DNA of 64,000 bases from JAAYZQ01 sp034428935 (GTDB taxonomy: Bacteria > Chloroflexota > Anaerolineae > JAAYZQ01). Below the pieces are notes generated by a model. That model saw only the letters and a program-made list of their open reading frames with translations, searched no databases and was not told the origin of the DNA. The stretch is taken from contig DAOUHB010000023.1 in NCBI GenBank assembly GCA_034428935.1, positions 1 to 64,000 of the forward strand. Direction: 5' to 3'. Made by a program: the position numbers and the translations under genes. Position 1 is the first letter of the stretch, and every line of letters starts with the position of its first letter. Below, piece by piece: positions 34,202 through 43,301 of this stretch.

Positions 34202-37141
34202 ATGCAGCATCGCATTGAAGTCTTTTGGTCGAACGATCTGCCCGATGGGCGGGCATCGAGCCTGCTTGCCCAACTCCAGCGCCTTGGCATCCGCACCGTC
34301 ACCCGGGTCCGCGTCAGCGACCTCTATTTCGTCCAGGGCCATCTGCCGGCCGCCGACCTGGAGCGCCTGGCCGTCGAGCTGCTGGTGGATCCCATCGTGG
34401 AGGGCTATCACCTGGAGCCCATCGACGTCGCCCGGCGGCGCGGCCCGGATGACGACCTGGCCATCGAAGTGGGCTACCATCCCGGTGTGACCGACCCCGT
34501 CGCCGACAACCTGCTGCGCCGCGCGCACCTCGTGGGCATCCACGGCCTGGCGGCGGCGGCCACCGGCAGGCGCTATGCCTTCGAGGGCACGCTCTCCCCC
34601 GCCGAGCTGCACACCATTGCCCGCGAGCTGCTGTGCAACGGCGTCATCCAATCGTATGCCCTGGGACCCATCAGCCCTGCGTTCCTGCCGGCCGCCGAGC
34701 CGTGCGACCTCGTGGAGCAGGTGCCCCTGTCCGGACTCGACGACGACGCCCTGGCCCGGCTCAGCGTCGAGCGCGTGCTCTTTCTGTCGGCGGCCGAGAT
34801 GCGCGCCATCCGCGACGAGTTTGCCCGCCTGGGGCGGGACCCCACCGACGTCGAGCTGGAGACCCTCGGCCAGACCTGGTCCGAGCACTGCCAGCACAAG
34901 ACATTCAAGGCGCCCATCGACTATACCTGCCACGGCGGCGTGCGCCGCGTGCTGCCTGCCGGCGAGGAGCCGGCGGCGCCCTACCGCGAATCCATCGACG
35001 GCCTGCTGCGCACCTACATCCGTGCCGCTACCGACGCCCTGGCCCGCCCCTGGGTCCGCTCGGCCTTTGTCGACAATGCCGGCGTCGTCGAATTCGACGG
35101 GGAGCACGAGGTGTCCTTCAAGGTCGAGACGCACAACCACCCGTCGGCCCTCGAGCCCTTTGGCGGGGCCAACACGGGCATCGGCGGCGTCATCCGCGAC
35201 GTCATCGGCGTGTCCCACCGGCCCATCGCCGCCACCGACGTGTTGTGCTTCGCGCCCCCCGATCTGCCGCCGGCCGAGATCCCCGACGGAACCCTTCACC
35301 CGCAGCGCATCGCCGAGGGCGTGGTGGCAGGCATCGAGGATTATGGCAACAAGATGGGCATCCCCACCGTCTCGGGGGCGGTGCTCTACGACCCGGATTA
35401 TGCCGCCAACCCCCTGGTCTACTGCGGCTGCGTGGGGCTGGCGCCCAGGGGCTCGCACCGCCGCGATCCGCGCCCCGGCGACCTTTGCGTCTCCCTTGGC
35501 GGGCGCACGGGCCGCGACGGGCTCCACGGCGCGACCTTTTCCTCGGCCGAGCTTTGCCACGACACCGGCACGACCGTGGGCAGCGTGGTACAGATCGGCG
35601 ATCCCATCGTCGAAAAGGCCGTCCTCGAAGCGGTCATGATCGCCCGCGACGAGGGCCTCTACACGGCCATCACCGACTGTGGCGCCGGCGGCTTTTCGTC
35701 GGCCGTCGGCGAAATGGGCCGCGACCTGGGCGTGGACGTGGACCTGGAGGGCGTCAGGTGCAAATATCCCGGCCTGCGGCCCTGGGAGATCTGGCTGTCG
35801 GAGGCACAGGAGCGCATGGTCATCGCCGTGCCCGAGCGCCACCTGCCGCGGCTCCAGGCCATTTGCGACGGCCTCGACGTGGACTGGAACGTCATCGGCC
35901 GCCTGGCCGGGCACGGGCGGCTGCGCGTGCATTATGGCGGCCGGCAGGTAGCCGACCTCGACATGGACTTCTTGCACGACGGCTGGTCGGCGGGCGGCAT
36001 GCGTGCCGAGTGGGCCCCGCCACGCCTGCCCGCGCCGGACCTGCCGCCCCCGTCAGACGCCACCGGGCTGTTGCTGCGCCTCCTGGCCCATCCCGACGTG
36101 GCGAGCAAAGAGCCCATCATCCGCCGCTACGACCACGAGGTGCAAGGCGCCACCGTCGTCAAGCCCCTCGCCGGCCCGGCGGCCGACGGACCGTCGGACG
36201 CCACCGTGCTCAAGCCCCTGGGGACGCGGGGGCCGGCGGGCACTGCCCTCGGCTGTGGCATCAACCCCCACTATGGCCGCCTCGACCCCTACGCCATGGC
36301 CTGGGCCGCCATCGACGAGGCGCTGCGCAACGTCGTCTGCACCGGCGCCGATCCCGACCGCGTTGCCCTGCTGGACAACTTTTGTTGGGGCAATCCCCAC
36401 CTGCCCGACCGCCTGGGCGGGCTGGTGCGCGCCGTCCAGGGCTGTCACGACGCCGCCCTGGCCTATGGCGCGCCTTTTATCAGCGGCAAGGACAGCCTCA
36501 ACAACGAGTACGTGGACCCCCACGGCGAAAAGCGCGCCATCCCGCCGACGCTCCTGATCTCGTCCCTCGGCATCGTGCCCGACGTGGAGCGCGCCGTGAC
36601 CATGGACCTGAAAGACGCCGGCAATTTGCTCTACGTCCTGGGCGAGACGCGGGCCGAGCTGGGCGGCTCCCTCTACCACCGGCTGCACGGCATCCCGGGC
36701 GGCGACGTCCCGGCGCCGGTGCCCGACGCCGCCGAGACGATGCGCGCCCTCCACGCCGCCATGGGCGCCGGGCTGGTGCGCGCCTGCCACGACGCCAGCG
36801 AGGGCGGGCTGGCGGTGGCGGCCGCCGAGATGGCCCTGGCCGGCCGCCTGGGCCTGGAGCTGAGCCTGGCCGACCTGCCCCGTGCCTCCGGCGTGGACCG
36901 CGACGACGTGGCGCTCTTTGCCGAAAGCTCCGGCCGCTTCCTGGTGGAGGTAGCGCCCGCCGGCGCCGTGGCCTTTGAGCAGGTCATGGCCGGCCGGCCC
37001 CACGCACCCCTGGGGCGCGTCGTGGCGGCAGAGGCAGGCGGCGGCGCCCGGTTGCACATCGCCGGCCTGCGCGGCGCGCCGGTCGTCGATTGCCCCGTTT
37101 CGCAATTGGTGTCGGCCTTCACCCGGTCCGAAGGGGCCTGA
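34202..37141 (+). CDS. purL: Phosphoribosylformylglycinamidine synthase, PurS-PurS-PurL fusion
   Basis: A 979-residue protein that makes FGAM from FGAR, ATP and glutamine-derived ammonia, the fourth step of purine synthesis. Residues 1 to about 160 hold two consecutive PurS-like alpha/beta units (one ending GYHLEP, one beginning VGYHPGVTDP), so a PurS dimer seems built into one chain. The PurL synthetase domain follows, with TWSEHCQHKTF near 230, the ATP/Mg segment VETHNHPSALEPFGGANTG, and a second ATP-site relic in the C-terminal half. The glutaminase is separate (purQ, next gene). Size lies between Bacillus PurL (about 740) and E. coli PurL (about 1295). Confidence 0.93.
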   Translation: MQHRIEVFWSNDLPDGRASSLLAQLQRLGIRTVTRVRVSDLYFVQGHLPAADLERLAVELLVDPIVEGYHLEPIDVARRRGPDDDLAIEVGYHPGVTDPVADNLLRRAHLVGIHGLAAAATGRRYAFEGTLSPAELHTIARELLCNGVIQSYALGPISPAFLPAAEPCDLVEQVPLSGLDDDALARLSVERVLFLSAAEMRAIRDEFARLGRDPTDVELETLGQTWSEHCQHKTFKAPIDYTCHGGVRRVLPAGEEPAAPYRESIDGLLRTYIRAATDALARPWVRSAFVDNAGVVEFDGEHEVSFKVETHNHPSALEPFGGANTGIGGVIRDVIGVSHRPIAATDVLCFAPPDLPPAEIPDGTLHPQRIAEGVVAGIEDYGNKMGIPTVSGAVLYDPDYAANPLVYCGCVGLAPRGSHRRDPRPGDLCVSLGGRTGRDGLHGATFSSAELCHDTGTTVGSVVQIGDPIVEKAVLEAVMIARDEGLYTAITDCGAGGFSSAVGEMGRDLGVDVDLEGVRCKYPGLRPWEIWLSEAQERMVIAVPERHLPRLQAICDGLDVDWNVIGRLAGHGRLRVHYGGRQVADLDMDFLHDGWSAGGMRAEWAPPRLPAPDLPPPSDATGLLLRLLAHPDVASKEPIIRRYDHEVQGATVVKPLAGPAADGPSDATVLKPLGTRGPAGTALGCGINPHYGRLDPYAMAWAAIDEALRNVVCTGADPDRVALLDNFCWGNPHLPDRLGGLVRAVQGCHDAALAYGAPFISGKDSLNNEYVDPHGEKRAIPPTLLISSLGIVPDVERAVTMDLKDAGNLLYVLGETRAELGGSLYHRLHGIPGGDVPAPVPDAAETMRALHAAMGAGLVRACHDASEGGLAVAAAEMALAGRLGLELSLADLPRASGVDRDDVALFAESSGRFLVEVAPAGAVAFEQVMAGRPHAPLGRVVAAEAGGGARLHIAGLRGAPVVDCPVSQLVSAFTRSEGA

Positions 37142-37175
37142 GGACGTTGGCGCGAGCTGGAATGGAGGAAGGGAC

Positions 37176-37235
37176 GTGACGAACGCTGAACGACGGAATC
37201 GCAACGACGCCCGCCGCGCGGGTGGCCTGCCATGA
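37176..37235 (+). CDS. Possible 19-codon coupling ORF before purQ
   Basis: A GTG codon placed after a strong GGAGGAAGGG ribosome site opens a 19-codon frame (start VTNAERRNRNDARRAG) whose TGA overlaps the purQ ATG (ATGA). purQ itself has only a weak ribosome site, so this tiny frame may deliver ribosomes to purQ. The peptide is very basic and probably has no function of its own. Confidence 0.35.
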   Translation: MTNAERRNRNDARRAGGLP

Positions 37236-38008
37236 GCCGGCCCCGCGTCCTCGTTTTGCACGCCACGGGCACCAACCGCGACCGGGAGGCGGCCTGGGCG
37301 GTGAGCGCGGCCGGCGGCGACGCCGAGATCGTGCACGTCAACGCCCTGCGGGCCAACCCCGGGCGCCTGCACGCTGCTCAAATGCTCATTCTGCCCGGCG
37401 GCTTTTCCTACGGCGATAGCCTGGGCGCCGGTCGCCTGTGGGCCATCGACCTGCGCTGGCTCTTTCACGACGCCCTGGCGCGGTTCATCGAAGCGGGCAA
37501 GCCCGTCCTCGGCATTTGCAACGGCTTCCAGGCCCTCGTCAAGAGCGGCTGGTTGCCCGGCCCGCCCGGCGACGGCGCCCGCGCCACCCTGACGCGCAAC
37601 GCGTCGAACCGCTTCGAGTGTCGCTGGGTGTCGCTCCGGCCCACGCCCGGCAGCCCGTGCGTCTTTACCCGCGACCTGGAAGAGGCCATCTACTGCCCCG
37701 TAGCCCACGGTGAGGGGCGCTTTGTGCCGACCGACGGCGCCGCCTTGCAGCGGCTGGTGGTCAGCAAGCAGGTGGCCCTGACCTACGTCGACGGGCACGG
37801 CCGGCCCGCGTCCTATCCCCACAATCCCAACGGCTCGGTGGCGGGCATTGCCGGCATCTGCAACGAGAAGGGCAACGTCCTGGGCCTGATGCCCCACCCG
37901 GAAGACCACGTCCACCCGACGCAACACCCGTCCTGGACCCGAGGCCGGGGCGGCGGCCTGGGCCTGCCCCTCTTCCGGCGGGGCATCGACTATGCGCGGC
38001 AGTGCTAG
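37232..38008 (+). CDS. purQ: Phosphoribosylformylglycinamidine synthase, glutaminase subunit
   Basis: A class I glutamine amidotransferase of 258 residues that feeds ammonia to the PurSL fusion. The oxyanion segment is LPGGFSYGD, the nucleophile C96 lies in VLGICNGFQ, and the His-x-Glu pair is in GLMPHPEDH near the C-terminus. It is longer than Bacillus PurQ (about 227) by small insertions. Position directly after purSL and before purC fits a single purine message. Confidence 0.93.
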   Translation: MSRPRVLVLHATGTNRDREAAWAVSAAGGDAEIVHVNALRANPGRLHAAQMLILPGGFSYGDSLGAGRLWAIDLRWLFHDALARFIEAGKPVLGICNGFQALVKSGWLPGPPGDGARATLTRNASNRFECRWVSLRPTPGSPCVFTRDLEEAIYCPVAHGEGRFVPTDGAALQRLVVSKQVALTYVDGHGRPASYPHNPNGSVAGIAGICNEKGNVLGLMPHPEDHVHPTQHPSWTRGRGGGLGLPLFRRGIDYARQC

Positions 38009-38033
38009 CAGCGGGGAAGAGGAGCGCACCGTG

Positions 38034-39008
38034 ATGGATGAGATGGATCGAGACACGTGGCAGGAGTACGTCCCCCTGGCCTTGGCGGGCCTCGAGCTGG
38101 CGTGGCCCCACGAGCGGACGCGGGGCAAGGTGCGCGAGATGTTCGCACTGTCCGGCGGCCGGCGCCTCATTGTCACCACCGACCGGCTATCGGCCTTTGA
38201 CCGGGTGCTGGCCGCCGTGCCGTTCAAGGGCCAGGTGCTCAACCAGCTCAGCGCCTTCTGGTTCGAGGGCACTGCCGGGCTGATCCCCAACCACCTCCTG
38301 GCCGTGCCCGACCCCAACGTCAGCCTGGTCCGCGACTGCACGCCGCTGCCCATCGAGGTCATTGTGCGCGGTTATATCAGCGGCACCACCCACACGGCCC
38401 TCTGGTATCGCTACTCCCTGGGCGAGCGGCGGATCTACGGCTACGACCTGCCCGACGGCCTGGTCAAGAACCAGCAGCTCCCGGCCCCCATCATCACCCC
38501 CACCACCAAGGCCCGCGCCGGCGAGCACGACGAGCGCATTGACTACTCCGAGGTCGTGTCCCGCGGCCTCCTCGACGCGGCAACCTGGGAGCGCGTCCAG
38601 GAGGCGGCCCTGGCCCTGTTCCGCCACGGCCAGGAAGTGGCGCGCCGCGGCGGTCTCATCCTCGTCGATACCAAGTACGAGTTTGGCCGCGATGCCGGCA
38701 GCAACCTGGTGCTCATCGACGAGGTTCACACGCCCGACAGCAGCCGCTTCTGGGTGGCCGCCAGCTACGAGGAGCGCCTGGCCGCCGGGCTGGAGCCCGA
38801 GAACCTGGACAAGGAGTTCATCCGCCTGTGGTACGCGGAGCAGGGCTACCGCGGCGACGGCGAGCCACCCGCTCCCCCGCCCGAGCTCCTCGCCCGAATG
38901 GCGGAGCGCTACGTGCGGCTCTACGAAATGCTGACGGGCCGGGCATTTGTGCCCGCGCCCTATCCCGCCGAGCCTCGCATCGCCGCCGCGCTGCGAGGCT
39001 ACCTGTAG
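38034..39008 (+). CDS. purC: SAICAR synthetase
   Basis: A 324-residue enzyme that joins CAIR to aspartate with ATP. Family marks are TRGKVREMFAL near the N-terminus, TDRLSAFDRVL, IVRGYISGTTHTALW, LPAPIITPTTKA, LVDTKYEFG and LIDEVHTPDSSRFW. The length matches the longer yeast-like form (about 300) rather than the 240-residue enteric form. A GTG three bases upstream of the ATG is an equally good start after GAGGAG. Confidence 0.93.
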   Translation: MDEMDRDTWQEYVPLALAGLELAWPHERTRGKVREMFALSGGRRLIVTTDRLSAFDRVLAAVPFKGQVLNQLSAFWFEGTAGLIPNHLLAVPDPNVSLVRDCTPLPIEVIVRGYISGTTHTALWYRYSLGERRIYGYDLPDGLVKNQQLPAPIITPTTKARAGEHDERIDYSEVVSRGLLDAATWERVQEAALALFRHGQEVARRGGLILVDTKYEFGRDAGSNLVLIDEVHTPDSSRFWVAASYEERLAAGLEPENLDKEFIRLWYAEQGYRGDGEPPAPPPELLARMAERYVRLYEMLTGRAFVPAPYPAEPRIAAALRGYL

Positions 39009-39023
39009 ACACGGGAGGGTTCG

Positions 39024-39500
39024 ATGCTGGCAGTGATTATCATGGGATCGCCCGGCGACGAGCCGGTGGCCCGGCGCGCCTCCGCCGTCCTGGACGAGTT
39101 CGGCATCCCGTGGGAGATGCGCGTCGCCTCGGCCCACAAGACGCCCGGCCACGTCCTGGCCATGCTGGAAGCGTACGAAGCGGACCCGCGCCCCAAGGTC
39201 TATGTCACCATTGCCGGGCGGAGCAACGCCCTCAGCGGCCTGGTGGACGCCCAGGTGGCCGCCCCGGTCATTGCCTGCCCGCCCTACTCCGAGGCCTTTG
39301 CGGGCGGCGACGTCCTGTCGTCGCTGCGCGTGCCCTCCGGCGTCGCGCCCGCCGTCGTCCTGGAGCCGGAGGCCGCCGGCCTCCTCGCCGCCAAGATGCT
39401 CGGCCTGGCCGTGCCGTCCTTGCGCCGGGGGCTGGTCACCGCCCGCGATGCCCAGCGCCGCCGGCTGTTGGACGCCGACGCCGCCCTGCACGGCGCCTAG
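39024..39500 (+). CDS. purE: AIR carboxylase, class II-like PurE
   Basis: A 158-residue PurE-fold protein. The N-terminal GSPGDEPVARRA and VASAHKTPGH match the family. Downstream it reads VTIAGRSNALSG, PVIACPPYSEAF and SSLRVPSGVAPAVVLEPEAAGLLA. These correspond to the animal-type class II enzyme, which carboxylates AIR directly with CO2, rather than to bacterial class I PurE (N5-CAIR mutase, with GAGGAAHLPG). No purK is present in the operon, which agrees with class II activity. The assignment rests on motif comparison only. Confidence 0.88.
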   Translation: MLAVIIMGSPGDEPVARRASAVLDEFGIPWEMRVASAHKTPGHVLAMLEAYEADPRPKVYVTIAGRSNALSGLVDAQVAAPVIACPPYSEAFAGGDVLSSLRVPSGVAPAVVLEPEAAGLLAAKMLGLAVPSLRRGLVTARDAQRRRLLDADAALHGA

Positions 39501-39525
39501 CGCGTGAAAGTGTTGGTGAGCCAAG

Positions 39526-40950
39526 ATGCTCGATAAGCCCCAGGAAGCATGTGGAATCTGTGGCATCTATGCCCCGGGCAACCAGGTGGCCCGCCTGGCC
39601 TTTTTCGCCCTCTATGCCCTCCAGCATCGAGGCCAGGAGAGCGCCGGCATCGCCACGTCCGACGGGCGCGTGGCCCACATTCACAAGGGACAGGGCCTCG
39701 TCTCCCTGGTGTTCAACGAGGAGAACCTGCATCACCTGAAGGGGCACCTGGCCATCGGCCACAACCGCTACTCGACCACGGGCGCATCGCAGTTGCGCAA
39801 CGCGCAGCCCTATCTCATCGAGACCGCCCTGGGCCCGCTGGGCATCGCCCACAACGGCAACCTGACCAACGCGCCGGCCCTGCGCCGGGATCTCCTCGAC
39901 CACGGCGTCGGCCTCGTCTCCTCGTCCGACAGTGAGGTCATCACCCAGATGCTCGCCGGCGCGCCGGGCCGGACCTGGGAGGAGCGCATTGCGGCCTTCA
40001 TGGCCCAGGCCCAGGGGGCCTACTCCCTTACCATCCTCACGCGCCACGCCGTCTATGCCGTGCGCGACCCGTGGGGCTTTCGTCCCCTGTGCCTCGGCCG
40101 GCTCGACGACGGCACCGACGGTCGCGTCGTCGCCTCCGAGTCGTGCGCCCTGGCGACCATCGGCGCCACGTTCGAGCGCGAGCTCGCCCCGGGCGAGATC
40201 GTGCGCCTCGACGAGGATGGCGTCGCGACGTGGGAGGGCGCGCCCGCCAACACGCCCGCCCTGTGCGTCTTCGAGTACATCTATTTCGCCCGCCCCGACT
40301 CGCTCCTGGAGGGCCGTTCCGTTCACCGCGTGCGCCGCCACCAGGGCGAGCGGCTGGCTCAGGAGCACCCGGTGGATGCCGACATGGTCATCGCCATCCC
40401 CGACTCGGCCATCGCCCACGCCATCGGCTATGCCCACGAGAGCCGCATCCCCTTTGGCGAGGGGCTCATCAAGAACCGCTACATCGGCCGCACCTTTATC
40501 CAGCCCGACGACCGGCTGCGCCGCCTGGGCGTGGCCCTGAAGTTCAACCCCCTGCCCGATTCGCTCCACGGCAAGCGGATCGTCGTCGTCGACGATTCCA
40601 TCGTCCGCGGCACGACCTCGGGGCCCCTCGTCGGCCTCTTGCGCCAGGCCGGCGCGGCGGAGGTTCACCTGCGCGTCGCCTCGCCGCCCATCCGGCACCC
40701 CTGCTTCATGGGCGTGGACATGGCCACGCGCGAGGAGCTCATCGCCCACCGCATGACCGTGGACGAGATCGCTCAACACGTGGGCGTCGACAGCCTCGGC
40801 TACCTGTCGCTGGAGGGGCTGCTCGACGTGGTGGACTGCGGCAGCGGGCAGCATTGCCAGGCCTGTTTCACCGGCGACTATCCCGTGCCCGCTCTGGCGT
40901 GCACGGGCAAGGAGATGTTCGAGGGAAAGGGGTTAGCACCGTGCGCGTAA
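39526..40950 (+). CDS. purF: Amidophosphoribosyltransferase
   Basis: A 474-residue enzyme for the first committed step, PRPP plus glutamine to phosphoribosylamine. An eight-residue propeptide precedes the N-terminal nucleophile C9 (ACGICGIY), so it should be processed as in Bacillus PurF. The glutaminase segment HNRYSTTG and the PRPP loop VVVDDSIVRGTTS are clear. Cysteines for a [4Fe-4S] cluster appear in the C-terminal DCGSGQHCQACF and at CVFEYIYFARPDS, again the Bacillus-type oxygen-sensitive form. It overlaps the next gene by 10 bases. Confidence 0.94.
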   Translation: MLDKPQEACGICGIYAPGNQVARLAFFALYALQHRGQESAGIATSDGRVAHIHKGQGLVSLVFNEENLHHLKGHLAIGHNRYSTTGASQLRNAQPYLIETALGPLGIAHNGNLTNAPALRRDLLDHGVGLVSSSDSEVITQMLAGAPGRTWEERIAAFMAQAQGAYSLTILTRHAVYAVRDPWGFRPLCLGRLDDGTDGRVVASESCALATIGATFERELAPGEIVRLDEDGVATWEGAPANTPALCVFEYIYFARPDSLLEGRSVHRVRRHQGERLAQEHPVDADMVIAIPDSAIAHAIGYAHESRIPFGEGLIKNRYIGRTFIQPDDRLRRLGVALKFNPLPDSLHGKRIVVVDDSIVRGTTSGPLVGLLRQAGAAEVHLRVASPPIRHPCFMGVDMATREELIAHRMTVDEIAQHVGVDSLGYLSLEGLLDVVDCGSGQHCQACFTGDYPVPALACTGKEMFEGKGLAPCA

Positions 40951-43256
40951 TGGTGGTGGGTTCCGGAGGGCGAGAGCACGCCCTGGCCTGGGCGCTGTCC
41001 CGGTCGCCCCGGGTGGAGGCGGTCTTCCTGGCGCCGGGCAACGGTAGCACCCAAGCCCTGGCGACGAACGTGGCAGTCGACGCCGGCGACGTGGCCGGCC
41101 TCGTGGCGGTTGCCCGCCGCGAGCGCATCGACCTGACGGTGGTGGGGCCCGAGGCGCCGCTGGTGACCGGCCTGGTCGACGCGCTGCACGCCGCCGGGCT
41201 GCGGGCCTTTGGGCCGGTGGCGGCCGCCGCCCGCCTGGAGGGCTCCAAGGCCTTTGCCAAGCGGTTCATGATCGAGGAAGGCATCCCCACGGGCGTGGGG
41301 GCCATCTTTGACGACCATGGCGCGGCCCGCGCCTACCTGGCCCGGCACCCCGAGCCCGTCGTCGTCAAGGCCAGCGGCCTGGCGGCCGGCAAGGGCGTCA
41401 TGGTCTGCGCCACGCGCGACGAGGCGGACGAAGCGCTCCGCCGCATCATGGTCGAGCGCGCCTTTGGCGCCGCCGGCGACGAGGTCCTCGTGGAGGAATG
41501 CCTGGCCGGCGAAGAGGCGTCGCTCCTGGCCTTCAGCGACGGGCGCACCGTCGTGCCGATGCTCCCCGCCCGCGACTACAAGCGGGCCGGCGAGGGCGAC
41601 AGGGGGCCCAACACCGGCGGCATGGGCTGCTACGCGCCGTCGCCCCACCTCCCCCCGGCCCTCGTCGACGAGGTGCTGGCGCGGGTCCTGCAGCCCGCCG
41701 TCGACGCCATGCGCCGCCGCGGCACGCCCTACGTGGGCGTCCTGTACGCCGGCCTGATGCTCACCGGCGCCGGGCCCCGCGTCCTGGAGTTTAACTGCCG
41801 CTTTGGCGACCCGGAGACACAGGTGCTCTTGCCCCTCCTCGAAACCGACCTGGCAGAGATTCTGCTGGCCTGCGTCGAGGGCTGCCTGCACGCCGTGGAC
41901 GTCCGCTGGAAGGAGGCCCACGCCGTCACCGTCGTCATGGCCGCCCGGGGCTATCCCGGCGCCTACGAGCGCGGCCAGGCCATCGCCGGCGTCGACGACG
42001 CCGCGGCCGTCGAGGGCGCCGTCGTCTTTGGCGCGGGCACCGCCTCGGTGGATGGCCGGCTCGTGACCAACGGCGGGCGCATCCTGGCCGTGACCGCCGT
42101 CGCCCCCGACCACGCGGCCGCCCGCGAGCGGGCGTACCGCGCCGTCGACCGGATCGACTTTGCCGGGGCCCAGGTCCGGCGCGACATCGGCGCCGGCATT
42201 GCCGTGGCGCCCGCGGCCCCTGCCGGGAAGGAACCGGCGGCCGGTGCCTACGCCGGCGCCGGCGTCGACATAGACGCCGGCAACCGCGCCGTCGCCCTCA
42301 TGCGCGACGCGGTGCGCAGCACCCACACGCCGGCCGTCCTGTCCGACATCGGCCTCTTTGGCGGGCTCTTTGCCCTCCACGACGCGGTGACGACCCGCGA
42401 CCCGGTGCTCGTCGCCTCCACCGACAGCGTCGGCACCAAGACCATCATCGCCGCGGCCACCGGCCGCTTCGAGGGCATCGGCCACGACCTGGTGAACCAC
42501 TGCGCCAACGACGTCCTGGTGCAGGGCGCGCGGCCCCTCTTTTTCCTCGACTATTTCGCCTCGAGCAGGCTCGACCCCGAGCAGGTGGCGGCCGCTGTCG
42601 GCGGATGCGCCGCGGCCTGCCGCGCCCTGGGCTGCGCCCTCGTCGGCGGCGAGACCGCCGAGCTGCCCGGTGTCTACCGGCCGGGCGAGTTCGACCTGGT
42701 GGGCGCCATCGTCGGCTGGGTGGAGCGCGAGGCCATCGTCGACGGGCGAGGCGTGCGCCCCGGCCACGTCTGCCTCGGGCTGCCTTCGTCGGGGCTGCAC
42801 ACCAACGGCTATTCCCTCGCCCGCCGGGTCCTGGGCGGCCTCGGTTGGGACACGGTGCTGCCCGACCTGGGCGAATCGCTGGCCGATTGCCTGCTGCGCC
42901 CCCACCGGGCCTACCTGCGCGAGGTCGAGGCGCTGTGGGACGCCGGGGTGGCCATCGACGCCATGGCCCACATCACCGGGGGCGGGTTCGTGGAAAACCT
43001 GCCCCGCGTCCTGCCCGCCGGCGTCGGCGTCGAGATCGACCGCGCCGCGTGGCAGGTGCCGGCGATCTTTCGCCTCATCCGGCGCCTGGGCCGCGTGAGC
43101 GACGGCGAAATGTTCCGCGTGTTCAACATGGGCATCGGCATGGTCCTCATCCTGCCGCCCGACCAGGCGCACCGGGCCCTGGCGGTTCTGCCCGAGGCCA
43201 TGGTCGTGGGCCGGTCCGTGGGCTGGGATGGCCGCGGGCCGCGGGTTCGCATCTAG
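40941..43256 (+). CDS. purD: GAR synthetase - AIR synthetase fusion (PurD-PurM)
   Basis: A 771-residue bifunctional protein. Residues 1 to about 415 are PurD, an ATP-grasp enzyme joining phosphoribosylamine and glycine (VMVVGSGGREHALAW at the start, KASGLAAGKGV, GEEASLLAF, NTGGMGCYAP, EFNCRFGDPETQ). After a short Ala/Pro linker the PurM domain starts near 436 (AGVDIDAGN) with DSVGTKT, NHCANDVLVQGARPLFFLDY and GGETAELPG, ending at 771. PurM closes FGAM to AIR. There is no stop or ribosome site at the junction. The GTG start at 40941 follows AAAGGGG and overlaps the purF end. PurN is the next gene. Confidence 0.92.
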   Translation: MRVMVVGSGGREHALAWALSRSPRVEAVFLAPGNGSTQALATNVAVDAGDVAGLVAVARRERIDLTVVGPEAPLVTGLVDALHAAGLRAFGPVAAAARLEGSKAFAKRFMIEEGIPTGVGAIFDDHGAARAYLARHPEPVVVKASGLAAGKGVMVCATRDEADEALRRIMVERAFGAAGDEVLVEECLAGEEASLLAFSDGRTVVPMLPARDYKRAGEGDRGPNTGGMGCYAPSPHLPPALVDEVLARVLQPAVDAMRRRGTPYVGVLYAGLMLTGAGPRVLEFNCRFGDPETQVLLPLLETDLAEILLACVEGCLHAVDVRWKEAHAVTVVMAARGYPGAYERGQAIAGVDDAAAVEGAVVFGAGTASVDGRLVTNGGRILAVTAVAPDHAAARERAYRAVDRIDFAGAQVRRDIGAGIAVAPAAPAGKEPAAGAYAGAGVDIDAGNRAVALMRDAVRSTHTPAVLSDIGLFGGLFALHDAVTTRDPVLVASTDSVGTKTIIAAATGRFEGIGHDLVNHCANDVLVQGARPLFFLDYFASSRLDPEQVAAAVGGCAAACRALGCALVGGETAELPGVYRPGEFDLVGAIVGWVEREAIVDGRGVRPGHVCLGLPSSGLHTNGYSLARRVLGGLGWDTVLPDLGESLADCLLRPHRAYLREVEALWDAGVAIDAMAHITGGGFVENLPRVLPAGVGVEIDRAAWQVPAIFRLIRRLGRVSDGEMFRVFNMGIGMVLILPPDQAHRALAVLPEAMVVGRSVGWDGRGPRVRI

Positions 43257-43301
43257 CGCGGTGGGACCGCTCGTGGCAAGGCGCCCCGTGGAGGACGGAC
43301 G

